From Achromobacter deleyi (GTDB taxonomy: Bacteria > Pseudomonadota > Gammaproteobacteria > Burkholderiales > Burkholderiaceae_B): a stretch of 64,000 bases of DNA. Positions within the stretch are counted from its first letter, which is position 1. Each line of letters starts with the position of its first letter. The position numbers and the translations under genes are program-made. Below the pieces are notes generated by a model. That model was not told where the DNA came from. It did not search any database and saw only the letters and a program-made list of their open reading frames with translations. Shown piece by piece: positions 45,521 to 54,015 of the stretch. The DNA is taken from positions 1 to 64,000 of the forward strand of contig NZ_CADIJO010000015.1 in the NCBI RefSeq assembly GCF_902859705.1. The letters are read 5' to 3'.

Positions 45521-46681
45521 ATGCCCGACGCCTCCCACGCCTACCAGGACATCCGCGAAGCCGTGCGCGACCTCTGCGCGCAATTTCCCGCCGAATATTT
45601 CCGCAAAGTCGACGAAGAACGCGGCTACCCCGACGCCTTCGTCCGCGCGCTCACCGAAGCCGGCTGGCTGGCCGCCCTGATCCCCCAGGAATACGGCGGT
45701 TCCGGCCTGGGCCTGACCGAAGCCTCGGTCATCATGGAAGAAATCAACCGCAGCGGGGGCAACTCGGGCGCCTGCCACGGCCAGATGTACAACATGGGCA
45801 CTTTGCTGCGCCACGGTTCCGATGCGCAAAAGCGCGAATACCTGCCGCGCATCGCCGCGGGCGAACTACGCCTGCAATCCATGGGCGTCACCGAGCCCAC
45901 CACCGGCACCGACACCACCAAGATCAAGACCACCGCCGTGCGCCGCGGCGACCGCTACGTCATCAACGGCCAGAAAGTCTGGATCTCGCGGGTGCAGCAT
46001 TCCGACCTGATGATCCTGTTGGCGCGCACCACCCCGCTGGACCAGGTGACGCGCAAGTCCGAAGGCATGTCCATCTTCCTGGTCGACCTGCACGAGGCCG
46101 TCAAGCACGGCATGTCGATCCGCCCCATTCCCAACATGGTCAACCACGAGACCAACGAGCTGTTCTTCGACAACCTCGAAATCCCGGCGGACAACCTCAT
46201 CGGCGAAGAAGGCAAGGGCTTCAAGTACATCCTGGACGGCCTGAACGCCGAACGCACCCTGATCGCCGCCGAATGCATCGGCGACGGCTACTGGTTCGTC
46301 GACAAGGTCACCGCCTACGCCAAGGAACGCATGGTGTTCGGCCGCCCCATCGGCCAGAACCAGGGCGTGCAGTTCCCCATCGCCCGGGCCCACATCAACG
46401 TCGAAGCGGCCAGCCTGATGCGTTACGAGGCCTGCCGCCTGTTCGACGCCCACGAGCCCTGCGGCGCCCAGGCCAACATGGCCAAGCTGCTGGCCGCCGA
46501 CGCGTCCTGGGAAGCCGCCAACGCCTGCCTGCAATTCCATGGCGGCTTCGGCTTTGCCACCGAATACGACGTCGAACGCAAATTCCGCGAAACCCGCCTG
46601 TATCAGGTTGCGCCGATCTCGACCAACCTGATCCTGTCCTACGTCGCCGAACACATCCTGGGCCTGCCCCGCTCCTTCTGA
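45521..46681 (+). CDS. Acyl-CoA dehydrogenase family protein
   Basis: 386 aa FAD enzyme, usual length. Motifs: LIPQEYGGSGLGL, SMGVTEPTTGTDTTKIKTTA, GQKVWISRVQHSD, and the C-terminal LQFHGGFGFATEYDVERKFR. Catalyses alpha,beta-dehydrogenation of an acyl-CoA, probably short or branched. Start ATG 45521 preferred over the Cys-rich 17-residue extension upstream. The MmgE/PrpD gene begins one base after its stop, so the pair is co-expressed. Confidence 0.9.
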   Translation: MPDASHAYQDIREAVRDLCAQFPAEYFRKVDEERGYPDAFVRALTEAGWLAALIPQEYGGSGLGLTEASVIMEEINRSGGNSGACHGQMYNMGTLLRHGSDAQKREYLPRIAAGELRLQSMGVTEPTTGTDTTKIKTTAVRRGDRYVINGQKVWISRVQHSDLMILLARTTPLDQVTRKSEGMSIFLVDLHEAVKHGMSIRPIPNMVNHETNELFFDNLEIPADNLIGEEGKGFKYILDGLNAERTLIAAECIGDGYWFVDKVTAYAKERMVFGRPIGQNQGVQFPIARAHINVEAASLMRYEACRLFDAHEPCGAQANMAKLLAADASWEAANACLQFHGGFGFATEYDVERKFRETRLYQVAPISTNLILSYVAEHILGLPRSF

Positions 46682-46682
46682 C

Positions 46683-48053
46683 ATGACCGCCGCCAAAGAC
46701 ACCCCCCACCTCAGCGCCGAACTCGCCGCTTTTGCGGCCAACCTGCGCTTCGAAGACATCCCCGCCCCGGTGCTGCGCCGCGCCGAAGACCTGCTGCTGG
46801 ACTGCCTGGCCTCGATCCTGGCCGGCGCGTCTGCCCGTCCGGTGCTGGCCATGGACCGCTACGCCGCCGCCATGGGGCCGGCTGACGGCCCCAGCGAAAT
46901 CCTGATCAACCGGCGCCGCACCTCGCCCGTGTTCGCCGCCATGGTCAACGCCGCGGCCGCTCACGTGGTCGAGCAGGACGACGTGCATAACGGCTCGGTG
47001 TTCCACCCGGCCGCCGTGGTGTTTCCGCCCGCGCTGGCCGTGGCCCAGGCGCTGGGCAGCTCGGGCCGCGACCTGCTGGTGGCCGCCGTCGCCGGCTACG
47101 AAGTCGGCATCCGGGTCGGTGAATTCCTGGGCCGTTCCCATTACAAGATCTTCCACACCACCGGCACCGCCGGCACCCTGGCCGCCGCGGCCACCACCGG
47201 CCGCCTGCTGGGCCTGTCGCCCGAGGCCATGCTGCATGCGCTGGGCTCGGCCGGCACCCAGGCCGCCGGCCTGTGGGAATTCCTGCGCGACGCGGCCGAT
47301 TCCAAGCAACTGCACACCGCCCGCGCCGCCGCCAACGGCATTGCCGCCGCCTACCTGGCCCGCGAAGGCTTCACCGGCGCGCGCCACATCCTGGAAGGCC
47401 CGCAGGGCATGGCCGCCGGCATGTCCCGCGACGCCGACCCCACGCGCCTGACCGACGGCCTGGGCACGCGCTGGGCCCTGGCCGAAACCTCGTTCAAGTT
47501 CCACGCCTCGTGCCGCCACACGCATCCGGCAGCCGACGCCCTGCAACAGGTGCTGCGCGACAACCATCTGACCGAAGACGCCATCGACCGCGTGGTCGCG
47601 CACGTCCACCAGGGCGCCATCGACGTGCTGGGGCCCGTGGTCGACCCACGCACGGTGCATCAATCCAAGTTTTCAATGGGAACGGTGCTGGGCCTGATCG
47701 CCCGCAAGGGCCGCGCCGGCCTGCCGGAATTCGACGCCGCGCTGGACGACCCCGCGGTCGCCGCCTTCCGCGCCCGCGTCACGATGGAACTGGACCCCGA
47801 GGTCGACGCCGCCTACCCGCAGCGCTGGATCGGCAAGGTCACCGTCCACACCCGCGACGGCCGCACCCTGCACGGCCGCGTCGACGAACCGAAAGGCGAT
47901 CCGGGCAATACCCTGTCGCGCGATGAAATCGAGGCCAAGACGCTCAGCCTGGGCCGTTACGCCGATGCCGCGACCGACGCGGAACTGCGCGGCCTGATCG
48001 GCGCGATCTGGAATCTGGAAAAAGCGGAACGGATCGGCGCGCTGCTGCCGTAA
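46683..48053 (+). CDS. MmgE/PrpD family protein
   Basis: 456 aa. Family marks: LLLDCLASILAGASARPV near the start, ASHVVEQDD-like AAAHVVEQDDVHNGS, and the FKFHASCRHTHPAADAL segment. The family includes 2-methylcitrate dehydratase, itaconate decarboxylase and less known dehydratases or decarboxylases. Following an acyl-CoA dehydrogenase by one base suggests a small catabolic pair for a branched or dicarboxylic acid; exact reaction unknown. Confidence 0.88.
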   Translation: MTAAKDTPHLSAELAAFAANLRFEDIPAPVLRRAEDLLLDCLASILAGASARPVLAMDRYAAAMGPADGPSEILINRRRTSPVFAAMVNAAAAHVVEQDDVHNGSVFHPAAVVFPPALAVAQALGSSGRDLLVAAVAGYEVGIRVGEFLGRSHYKIFHTTGTAGTLAAAATTGRLLGLSPEAMLHALGSAGTQAAGLWEFLRDAADSKQLHTARAAANGIAAAYLAREGFTGARHILEGPQGMAAGMSRDADPTRLTDGLGTRWALAETSFKFHASCRHTHPAADALQQVLRDNHLTEDAIDRVVAHVHQGAIDVLGPVVDPRTVHQSKFSMGTVLGLIARKGRAGLPEFDAALDDPAVAAFRARVTMELDPEVDAAYPQRWIGKVTVHTRDGRTLHGRVDEPKGDPGNTLSRDEIEAKTLSLGRYADAATDAELRGLIGAIWNLEKAERIGALLP

Positions 48054-48115
48054 CCGCAAATCTGGCCCCAGCTGTGATGGCAGCGTGCCAGGCCGGCACC
48101 CGCCGGATATTTCAA

Positions 48116-48146
48116 CGGGATGGCCGCCCACCCGGGCGCCATCCCG
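48116..48146. terminator. Hairpin between convergent MmgE/PrpD and rph genes
   Basis: Perfect 9-base arms CGGGATGGC (48116-48124) and GCCATCCCG (48138-48146) in the 102-base gap between two convergent stop codons. No strong T-run. Confidence 0.5.
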
Positions 48147-48155
48147 CTTCGTGCT

Positions 48156-48893
48156 TCAGCCGCCCAGCGCCGCGCGCTGTTCGCGCACCAGCCCGGCGAT
48201 GCCGCCTTCGGCCAGCGCCAGCATGGCGTCCAGCTCGGCGCGCGTGAACGTGGCGCCTTCGCCCGTGCCCTGCACTTCGACGAACGCGCCGCTGCCCGTC
48301 ATGATGACGTTCACGTCCGCGTCGCAGGCCGAGTCTTCCTGGTAGTCCAGGTCCAGCACCGCGCGGCCATCCACCAGGCCCACCGACACGGCGGCTACCG
48401 CGTCACGGATCGGGTTCACCGCCACGTCGCCGCGCTGCATCAGCAGCGCCACGGCATCGGCCGCCGCCACCCAGGCGCCCGTGATGCTGGCGCAGCGCGT
48501 GCCGCCGTCGGCCTGCAAGACGTCGCAATCCAGGTGCAGCGTGCGCTCGCCCAGCGCGCGCATGTCGAACACCGCGCGCAGGCTGCGCCCGATCAGGCGC
48601 TGGATTTCCTGGGTGCGGCCGCTTTGCTTGCCGCGTGCGGCTTCACGATCGCCGCGCGTGTGCGTGGCGCGCGGCAGCATGCCGTATTCGGCCGTCACCC
48701 AGCCTTCGCCCTTGCCCTTCAGGAAGGGCGGCACCTTTTCCAGCACGCTGGCCGTGCACAGCACGTGGGTGTTGCCGGCCTTGACCAGAACCGAGCCCTC
48801 GGCGTAGCGCGTGAAGCCGCGCTCCAGGCTGAACGGCCGCAGTTCGTCGACGGCGCGGCCCGACGGGCGGGCGATGGCAGGGGCAGTGGTCAT
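48156..48893 (-). CDS. rph: Ribonuclease PH
   Basis: 245 aa phosphorolytic 3'-5' exoribonuclease that trims tRNA 3' ends. Family text: [18 protein letters not shown], the [17 protein letters not shown] block, [15 protein letters not shown], and [18 protein letters not shown]. Length is normal. It is divergent from yicC. Confidence 0.96.
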   Translation of the reverse strand: MTTAPAIARPSGRAVDELRPFSLERGFTRYAEGSVLVKAGNTHVLCTASVLEKVPPFLKGKGEGWVTAEYGMLPRATHTRGDREAARGKQSGRTQEIQRLIGRSLRAVFDMRALGERTLHLDCDVLQADGGTRCASITGAWVAAADAVALLMQRGDVAVNPIRDAVAAVSVGLVDGRAVLDLDYQEDSACDADVNVIMTGSGAFVEVQGTGEGATFTRAELDAMLALAEGGIAGLVREQRAALGG

Positions 48894-49088
48894 GGGGCAA
48901 GACTCCAGTCAGATTCGATTGGCGGCATTGTACGGGCAGCGTGTCACCGCAGGCCCTGCCGGCCCCAGCGGCGTGCGCGTTTGGAGTATCCTGCCGCGAT
49001 ATACGGGCTGCATATACCCGCCCCCGCCCCGGCGGGCCGGCGGAACCGGCGCGGCCCGGCCCCAAAACAGCAAAAGGAAACCCACACC

Positions 49089-50018
49089 ATGATCCGCAGC
49101 ATGACCGCCTTCGGCAACGCCCGGGCAGACCTGGAACAAGGCACGCTGGCGCTGGAACTGCGCAGCGTCAACAGCCGCTTCCTGGACCTTTATTTCCGCC
49201 TGCCCGACGAGCTGCGCCACGTCGAGACGCCGCTGCGCGAACTGCTGACCGCCCAACTGGCGCGCGGCAAGGTCGAGATCCGGGTGTCTTATACGCGTAA
49301 CGTCAGCACCGACCTGTCCAAGCTCGAACCCGCCTGGCTCGAAACCCTGGCCGAACAGCTGCAAGCCGCACGCCGCGTGCTGCCCGACATCGCCGCGCCG
49401 CGCCTGGTCGAGCTGTTCAACTGGCCCGGCCAGCGCACCAACGACGCGCTCGACCCGCAAGTCTGGGGCGCCGCCTGCCTGCAGGCCGCCCAGGAAGCCC
49501 TGACCCAGTTGCAGGACGGCCGCGCCCGCGAAGGCGAACGCCTGGCCGGCATGATGCGCGAATGCGCCGACGGCGTCGCGGGCATCGTCGAATTGGTCCA
49601 GAACCACCTGCCCCAATTGCTGGCCGACCACCGCGACAAACTCGCGTCCAAGCTGCGCGAAAGCGTCGAATCCGCCTTCCCCGGCGGCTTCACCCACATC
49701 ACGGGCGCCGAGCTGTCCGAGCGCCTGTCCCAGGAAGCCAACCTGTTCGCCCTGCGCATCGACGTCGCCGAAGAACTGTCGCGCCTGCGTTCGCACCTGG
49801 AAGAACTGCGCCACCTGCTCACCGACGGCGGCAGCAAGGCCACGGGCAAGAAAAACGCCGGCAGCGCCGGCAAGCGCCTGGACTTCCTGTTCCAGGAAAT
49901 GAACCGCGAAGCCAACACCCTGGGTTCGAAGGCCGGCAGCATGGAAGTCACTCGCGCCGCCATGGACCTGAAGCTGCTGATCGAACAGATGCGCGAGCAG
50001 GCGCAAAACATCGAATAG
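49089..50018 (+). CDS. yicC: YicC-family endoribonuclease
   Basis: 309 aa. N-terminal MIRSMTAFGNARADLEQG and LRSVNSRFLDLYFRLPDELR are the YicC_N signature; the C-terminus QEMNREANTLGSKA is the DUF1732 core. E. coli YicC has endoribonuclease activity linked to RyhB turnover. AAAGGAAA is 10-15 nt before the ATG. A terminator follows at 50112-50134, so it is not co-transcribed with what comes next. Confidence 0.94.
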   Translation: MIRSMTAFGNARADLEQGTLALELRSVNSRFLDLYFRLPDELRHVETPLRELLTAQLARGKVEIRVSYTRNVSTDLSKLEPAWLETLAEQLQAARRVLPDIAAPRLVELFNWPGQRTNDALDPQVWGAACLQAAQEALTQLQDGRAREGERLAGMMRECADGVAGIVELVQNHLPQLLADHRDKLASKLRESVESAFPGGFTHITGAELSERLSQEANLFALRIDVAEELSRLRSHLEELRHLLTDGGSKATGKKNAGSAGKRLDFLFQEMNREANTLGSKAGSMEVTRAAMDLKLLIEQMREQAQNIE

Positions 50019-50111
50019 CGCGACAGGATTCCCGATGTGATAAGGTGACGCCGCGGCTATGGGAGTCCTTCCTTCTATCCTTGATACCTAGGGTTCCCGC
50101 TTTCCGCATTG

Positions 50112-50134
50112 CGCCTGCCTTCGGCAGGCGTTTT
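50112..50134 (+). terminator. Rho-independent terminator after yicC
   Basis: CGCCTGCC (50112-50119), TTC loop, GGCAGGCG (50123-50130), TTTT (50131-50134). It ends yicC transcription just before the gene at 50151. Confidence 0.75.
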
Positions 50135-50150
50135 CACGTGGACTTGCATC

Positions 50151-52247
50151 ATGAATCCGATCTATCTGCGTCGCCGCTGCCGGCTCCTGCTGGGCAAGAC
50201 ACCTCCTGCCGGCAACGGGTCCGACACGCCCTCAGGCCCCGTGACCGCCGTCGAGCTGGCCGCCATCCAGGCGCAAGCCGAAGCGCTGGGCTACCTGTTG
50301 TCGGATGCGGTGTTGACCCGCCTGGCGGCGTGGCCGCGGCCGTCCGTGACGCTGGTCGGACGCCAACTGTTGAAGGTCCTGCGCGAAATGACGGGCGCGC
50401 ACCGCCAGTACCGGCCGCTGTACCCGGATTTTCCGAAACAGGTGCAGGACTTGAGCGATGCGCAGCGCTATCTGGATGCCATCACGCACTACGTGACCCT
50501 GCGCCGGATGCCCGGCGACGGCTCCGACCGCCCGCCGCTGTTCCATGGGCGCGAGCCGCAGATCATTGAATTGGGCGAGGCCGCCGAATGCGAAGCCATC
50601 TTCACCCAGTTGGCCGCGTCGGCCACCTCGCTGTCCGAGACGGATCGCATTGACCTGGCCTGGTACGTGAAGCAATATCGTGCCGACATCTTCCGTTTGA
50701 TGCCGGCGAAGATTCCGTTCAAAGAAACGCTTGCACTGGTCTGCTCCCACCTCATCCGGCACGTGCCGGGCTCCGCCACGGACGCCTTTCTGCATGACCG
50801 GCTGGACACCGCCACCGACGTGCTCCGCGTCGCGGTGGCCCTGGCGGACGGCGATGTGTCGCTTGCGCTGCCCACGCGCTTTGCCTCCCTTGCCCGCGCC
50901 CGGCGCAAGCAGTTGCTGGCGCTTGTAGAGCGGCACCCCAATGCCGCACAGGACATGCCGCGCTGGAAAGAGCGCTGGAAGCGGCTGGGCGAAGTGCTGC
51001 ACCCCGGCGAATACGCCGACCGCTTCCCGGCGACGGCCGCCGCCTTTGCCCAGCTGCGCAGCGGCCGCCCCCCGGCCACCTTCAACAGCGCCATCGAAGC
51101 CTTGCTGGCCGCCGGCCAGGCGGAGGACGCCGCCCAGCGCCTGGCCAGCCGCCCAGGCGAATTCGCGCGCCGGCTGGACCATCTGCTGCGTACCGCGGCA
51201 AACCCGCAGTCGGTCCTGCAGGGCTTTGCCCGCGTCATCGAGCAGGTGCCGACTCCCCTGCTGCTGCAACTGCATACCCACGCGACGCACCGCGACGCGC
51301 CCACTGCGCTGCGCTCGTTCTACCCCAAGGGCGACGTGGCCAAGGTATTTGCGATGGCGGACGCCCGCGCACCGCTGCCCGATGGATCGGCCGCGGCCCT
51401 TGGCGACCTGTGCCAGGCCACGCTACTCAAGCGGTTTGCCACGCTGGCGCCGTTGGGCGACTGCTATCTGGACCCGGCGCTGCGCGATCACGTGGTGCCT
51501 TTGGCTCAACGCGCCGCGTCGCGCAGCCTGCGCACGCTGGCACGCGGCAGCAGCCTGCCCTTGCCCGACGCTGACTTCGTCAGAATGTTCCTCTGGTGGA
51601 AGAACGGCAGGGGCCGCGCCGACGTCGACCTGTCTGCCGCCATGTTCGGCGCGGACTTCGAATTCATCGACGCGCTGACCTACTACCGCCTGCAAAGCTA
51701 CGGCGGCTATCACAGCGGCGATATCGTCGACGCGCCGCAGGGTGCGGCTGAATTCATCGACCTGGACCTGGAACGCCTGCGCGGCCGCGGCGTACGCTTC
51801 GTCGTCATGGTGCTCAATAGCTTCACAGGCCAGCCGTATTGCGACCTGCCCGAGTGCTTCGCCGGATGGATGGCCCGCCATGACGCGAATTCGGGCGAAC
51901 CCTTCGAACCGCGCACGGTCATGGATCGGGTCGACTTGGCGTCCAATATGATGATCAGCCTGCCGCTGGCGCTGGACCTGCACGCCGGGCGCATCCGTTG
52001 GATGGATGTGGCGCTGCGCGAACAGCCCCGGCTGAACAATGTGGCCAACAACCTGTCCGGCGTGTCGCTGATGCTGCGCTCGTTGATGACGCGCCCCCAA
52101 CCCGACCTGCATACGCTGTTCACGCTGCATGCCCAGGCGCGCGGCCGGATCGTGGACGACGCGCAGGCAGCGCGGACTGTCTTTGGCGTACACGGGGGCA
52201 TCACCCCTTTCGACACCGACCGTATCCGCGCGGAATTCCTGGTTTAG
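50151..52247 (+). CDS. Large uncharacterised protein with TerD-like C-terminal region
   Basis: 698 aa from ATG 50151. The first 470 residues are rich in helices and Arg/Ala, without a motif I recognise. From about residue 475 the text resembles a TerD/calcium-binding stress fold: FLWWKNGRGRADVDLSAAMF, then YHSGDIVDAPQGAAEFIDLD, then VRFVVMVLNSFTGQPY and FAGWMA. The order 'DxDLSA ... HSGD ... E-ID-DL ... V-FVV' fits TerD-type proteins, and large proteins with such ends (MXAN_6230/SCO0854-like) are known only as families. I do not see a membrane span or signal. It is alone between a terminator and lysP, which is convergent with 15 nt between. Confidence 0.6.
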   Translation: MNPIYLRRRCRLLLGKTPPAGNGSDTPSGPVTAVELAAIQAQAEALGYLLSDAVLTRLAAWPRPSVTLVGRQLLKVLREMTGAHRQYRPLYPDFPKQVQDLSDAQRYLDAITHYVTLRRMPGDGSDRPPLFHGREPQIIELGEAAECEAIFTQLAASATSLSETDRIDLAWYVKQYRADIFRLMPAKIPFKETLALVCSHLIRHVPGSATDAFLHDRLDTATDVLRVAVALADGDVSLALPTRFASLARARRKQLLALVERHPNAAQDMPRWKERWKRLGEVLHPGEYADRFPATAAAFAQLRSGRPPATFNSAIEALLAAGQAEDAAQRLASRPGEFARRLDHLLRTAANPQSVLQGFARVIEQVPTPLLLQLHTHATHRDAPTALRSFYPKGDVAKVFAMADARAPLPDGSAAALGDLCQATLLKRFATLAPLGDCYLDPALRDHVVPLAQRAASRSLRTLARGSSLPLPDADFVRMFLWWKNGRGRADVDLSAAMFGADFEFIDALTYYRLQSYGGYHSGDIVDAPQGAAEFIDLDLERLRGRGVRFVVMVLNSFTGQPYCDLPECFAGWMARHDANSGEPFEPRTVMDRVDLASNMMISLPLALDLHAGRIRWMDVALREQPRLNNVANNLSGVSLMLRSLMTRPQPDLHTLFTLHAQARGRIVDDAQAARTVFGVHGGITPFDTDRIRAEFLV

Positions 52248-52262
52248 CGCGCCCGCGCTTGG

Positions 52263-53807
52263 TCAGCGCGGCGCTGGCTCTCCCCGCAAGGCCGAATCCA
52301 GGTACGCGCTGCGCGCCCGGGCGTCCGGGAAGGTCATGTCCTTGTAGCTCACGAAGCGCGATCCCTTGGCCAGCCGGTAGCCCAGCCAGATCAGCAGGAA
52401 CAGCGGAATGCCGATGTACGTGGCGGCAACGCCGCCCCAATCGATGCGCTGCTCCAGGAAAGCCTGGTAGTTCTGCCCCAGCGTGATGATCAGGCACAGC
52501 GCGAACGCGAAGATCGGACCGAACGGAAAGAATGGCGACACATAAGGCAGATCGGCCAGGTTGCGGCCCTGCTTGACGTAGCCGCGGCGGAATCGGTAGT
52601 GGCTGATGGCAATGCCCAGCCAGGCAATGAAGCCGGTCATGCCCGACGTATTGAGCAGCCAGATGTAGACGGCCTTGGGGCTGAACACAAACGTGAAGAA
52701 ACACAGCGCCGCAACCACCGTGGTGGCCACCAGCGACCACAACGGCACGCCCGAGCGCGACACACGGCCGAACACCGCCGGCGCCTTGCCGTCGCGCGCC
52801 AGGCTGTAGAGCATGCGGGTCGCCGCGTACATGCCGGAATTGCCGGCCGACAGCACCGAGGTCAGCACCACGGCGTTCATGATCGAGGCCGCGGCCAAGA
52901 GGCCGGCGCGCTCGAAGATCAGGGCAAACGGGCTGACGCTGATGTCGGTGACTTCGTTGCGCAGCAGATGCGGATCGGTATAAGGAATCAGCAGGCCGAT
53001 CACCAGGATCGCCGCCACATAGAACAGCAGAATGCGCCAGAACACCTGGCGCACGGCGCGCGGCAGGTTCTTGGCGGGGTCCTTCGATTCACCGGCGGCA
53101 ATGCCGATGAGTTCGGTGCCCTGGAACGAGAAGCCCACCACCATGGCCACGCCGATCAGCGCCGCGAAACCGCCCGCGAAAGGCGCGTCGCCCACCGTCC
53201 AGTTGGCCACGCCGCCGCTTTCACCGCCACGGATGATGCCCAGCAGCATCATCACGCCCATTGCCACGAAGGCCAGTACCGCCACCACCTTGATCAGGGC
53301 GAACCAGAATTCCGCTTCACCGAAGCCGCGCGCCGACAAGGCATTCAGGCCGAAGGTGATCGCCAGGAATAGCGCGCTCCAGTAGACCCCGGGCACGTCC
53401 GGAAACCAGTACGCCATCACCAGCTGGGCGGCCACCAGGTCCACCGCCACCGTGACGGCCCAGTTGTACCAATAGTTCCAACCCAGCGCGAAGCCGAAGC
53501 CCTCTTCCACATAGCGCGCGCCATAGGTCGAGAACGACCCGGACACCGGCATGCTGGCGGCCAGTTCGCCCAGGCTGGTCATCAGGAAATAGACCATCAC
53601 GCCGATCAGCACGTAGCCCAGCAGCGCGCCGCCGGGGCCGGCTTGCGCGATGGTGGCGCCCGAGGCCACGAACAGGCCCGTGCCGATGGAGCCGCCCACC
53701 GCGATCATCGTCAGGTGGCGCGACGACAAGGTGCGGCGCAGTTCGGACGGCGCGGGTGTCGCCGCCTTGCCGCCGCTTGGGCGCGAGTCGTGTTCCGATA
53801 ATGCCAA
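52263..53807 (-). CDS. lysP: Lysine-specific permease (amino-acid/H+ symporter)
   Basis: 514 aa, 12-TM APC transporter. Close to E. coli LysP over the whole length: HLTMIAVGGSIGTGLFVASG, the MPVSGSFSTYGARYVEEGFG segment, GFSFQGTELIGIAAGESKDP, and LNTSGMTGFIAWLGIAISHY. Imports lysine with protons. A hairpin followed by four Ts sits about 20 nt before its start and may attenuate it. Confidence 0.93.
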   Translation of the reverse strand: MALSEHDSRPSGGKAATPAPSELRRTLSSRHLTMIAVGGSIGTGLFVASGATIAQAGPGGALLGYVLIGVMVYFLMTSLGELAASMPVSGSFSTYGARYVEEGFGFALGWNYWYNWAVTVAVDLVAAQLVMAYWFPDVPGVYWSALFLAITFGLNALSARGFGEAEFWFALIKVVAVLAFVAMGVMMLLGIIRGGESGGVANWTVGDAPFAGGFAALIGVAMVVGFSFQGTELIGIAAGESKDPAKNLPRAVRQVFWRILLFYVAAILVIGLLIPYTDPHLLRNEVTDISVSPFALIFERAGLLAAASIMNAVVLTSVLSAGNSGMYAATRMLYSLARDGKAPAVFGRVSRSGVPLWSLVATTVVAALCFFTFVFSPKAVYIWLLNTSGMTGFIAWLGIAISHYRFRRGYVKQGRNLADLPYVSPFFPFGPIFAFALCLIITLGQNYQAFLEQRIDWGGVAATYIGIPLFLLIWLGYRLAKGSRFVSYKDMTFPDARARSAYLDSALRGEPAPR

Positions 53808-53826
53808 AGTCGTGTTCCTTCAGAGC

Positions 53827-53858
53827 GAAAAGCCCCCGCCGGCCGGGTGGCGAGGGCT
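53827..53858 (-). terminator. Terminator-like hairpin in the lysP leader
   Basis: In the minus-strand RNA the arms AGCCCUCGCC (53858-53849) and GGCGGGGGCU (53840-53831) make a 10-bp stem with one wobble pair, followed by UUUU. It ends about 20 nt before the lysP ATG, so it lies inside the leader and is a candidate attenuator. A read-through stop for amn is the alternative. Confidence 0.5.
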
Positions 53859-53948
53859 GCGGGTTTTCCCGGCAACGGCGGAGCATAGCGCAACTGCCCC
53901 CGGTCGGCGAAATCCCCAGGGAAATGCCGCCGCGGCCGCCCACAAAAG

Positions 53949-53993
53949 AAAAGCGCCTTCCGAAGGCCTTTGGGCCGCTCGGAAAGCGCTTTT
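53949..53993 (-). terminator. Terminator after amn
   Basis: Arms AAAAGCGCCTTCCGA (53949-53963) and TCGGAAAGCGCTTTT (53979-53993) match at 14 of 15 positions and carry A4/T4 ends. Lies 23 nt after the amn stop on the minus strand. Confidence 0.75.
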
Positions 53994-54015
53994 CCCCTGG
54001 TAAAGGCAACGCGCC

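Noticed and set aside
53808-53948. Lysine riboswitch before lysP
   Set aside because: The leader is too short (about 140 bases) for the five-helix lysine aptamer; only a terminator-like stem is seen.
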